NCBI GenBank assembly: GCA_002401495.1
Contig: NVTG01000092.1
Location: forward strand, 1 to 5,796
Length of the DNA stretch: 5,796 bases
From: Candidatus Kaiserbacteria bacterium
GTDB taxonomy: Bacteria; Patescibacteria; Paceibacteria; UBA9973; UBA2100
Reading direction: 5' to 3'
The stretch's first letter is position 1, and every line of letters begins with the position of its first letter. This document shows, in pieces, positions 5,168 through 5,796 of the stretch. A program made the translations under genes and the position numbers. The notes under the pieces were generated by a model. It worked only from the letters and a program-made list of their open reading frames with translations. It had not been told where the DNA came from and did no database searches.

Positions 5168-5796
5168 ATGAATTCCATTTCAGTTTTTTTAAACGTCATT
5201 TTTTTGACATCCCTACTAATTATCACAAATGGCTGCAAGCTAACAGAAAAGGTTGTCAATAAGGGAGCGACTGATAGCAGTGCAACTGTGCCGGATGTTC
5301 CAGATACTCCAGATGCGGTTGGTGGGCTGAATAGTTTAGAAATATTACTTCCCAAACCCAATGCTGCTGGCCGGATTGGACTATCCACATTCTTGCTTTC
5401 AGGAACTTGTCGCGCCGACAAAGGTTTAGTTTCTTTTGCTGGTGATCTGGTTGGACCAAATTTGACTGCCGCCTGTCTATCTGATGGAACCTTTTCCACT
5501 TTGGTGACTCCGACCAAATTACATGCAATTAACACCATTGAAGTACGGCAGAATTTAGACAATGGCACGGCTGTGGATTCTTTGAGTTTCAGTCTCTTTC
5601 CTCGAGATGTTTTTTGCGGAGACGGTTTCGTCAATCAACCATTTGAAGTCTGTGACGGTGGTGCGAGCTGTGATGAGTTTTGCCAAACTCCGGACTCGTT
5701 TCCAACAGACTTGATTCTTGCGAAGGTCAAAGTGGATTCATTTGAAAACTCTGGCGACGGCTCGTTCACTCCGGATATTTTTCTAGGCAAGTCCGA
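5168..5796 (+). CDS. Putative secreted lipoprotein with myxo-disulfide-type motif (partial, 3' end outside window)
   Basis: The frame stays open from ATG 5168 to the window edge, giving 209 residues so far. Residues 1-22 form a hydrophobic signal sequence followed by Cys23, so export and lipid attachment are likely. The lipobox TNGC is atypical (Leu is usual at -3), and the N-terminus lacks Lys/Arg before the hydrophobic core. A Ser/Thr/Asp/Pro-rich linker (about 35-50) follows. Residues about 55-145 look like a beta-sandwich domain with Cys81 and Cys103, in the GTC...V.F.G...C..GTF pattern that I associate with Bdellovibrionota surface proteins. Next is one CGDG...EVCDGG...C...C unit (Cys150, 162, 168, 172), as in the myxococcal cysteine-rich repeat/DUF4215 class, where several copies are common. 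The protein probably continues with a further extracellular domain after residue 175. It is on the same strand as the ATP-grasp gene, 155 nt downstream, and probably separately transcribed. The ligand is unknown. Confidence 0.8.
   Translation, partial: MNSISVFLNVIFLTSLLIITNGCKLTEKVVNKGATDSSATVPDVPDTPDAVGGLNSLEILLPKPNAAGRIGLSTFLLSGTCRADKGLVSFAGDLVGPNLTAACLSDGTFSTLVTPTKLHAINTIEVRQNLDNGTAVDSLSFSLFPRDVFCGDGFVNQPFEVCDGGASCDEFCQTPDSFPTDLILAKVKVDSFENSGDGSFTPDIFLGKS

Noticed and set aside
4882..5634. 250-codon open frame on the minus strand
   Set aside because: It spans the end of the plus-strand ATP-grasp gene, the gap, and most of the lipoprotein gene. Both plus-strand genes have clear domain evidence, and the minus-strand translation is low-complexity with no recognisable domain.
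1..5796. tRNA, rRNA, CRISPR array, insertion sequence or att-site
   Set aside because: No cloverleaf-like segments, regular spaced repeats, transposase motifs or terminal inverted repeats were seen. The only longer repeat is the within-gene 56-nt block of the paralogues.

Overview
The window looks like a chromosomal segment from a Gram-negative, predatory-type deltaproteobacterial lineage, most likely Bdellovibrionota (Bdellovibrio/Oligoflexia-like). This is inference. It rests on three things: large pseudopilin-like proteins of non-standard type, a lipoprotein with a CGDG...CDGG...C...C 'myxo-disulfide' motif behind a two-cysteine domain typical of surface proteins in that group, and moderate GC with clear Shine-Dalgarno sites. 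No 16S rRNA, tRNA or taxonomic marker is present, so the assignment is tentative.

Layout. (1) 1-336 (+) is the unrecognised 3' end of a gene that starts upstream. (2) 431-1330 and 1324-2196 (+) are two tandem, 7-nt-overlapping genes for paralogous pseudopilin-like proteins of 299 and 290 residues. Each has a nine-residue class III (prepilin-peptidase) leader, a hydrophobic N-terminal helix without the usual Glu at +5, and eight conserved cysteines, seven of them in the C-terminal half. (3) 2208-3503 (-) and 3735-5012 (+) are a divergent head-to-head pair of paralogous ATP-grasp-type proteins of 431 and 425 residues, separated by a 231-nt shared control region. The minus-strand member converges on the second pseudopilin, with only 11 nt between the stop codons. 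(4) 5168-5796 (+) is the 5' part of a secreted lipoprotein-like gene that runs off the window. It has no stop codon inside the window.

How the parts may work together. The two pseudopilins are almost certainly co-translated and probably sit in the same surface filament or secretion pseudopilus, perhaps as tip or minor subunits held by disulfides. The ATP-grasp pair are soluble cytoplasmic enzymes by appearance (no signal peptide or membrane segment). Their substrate cannot be read from the sequence, and nothing here links them firmly to the pilins. The final lipoprotein belongs to the cell-envelope class and may have its own promoter. The most unusual items are the Glu5-lacking, eight-cysteine pseudopilin pair and the divergent ATP-grasp pair, which differ at a metal-ligand position and share a 56-nt block that is nearly identical at the DNA level.
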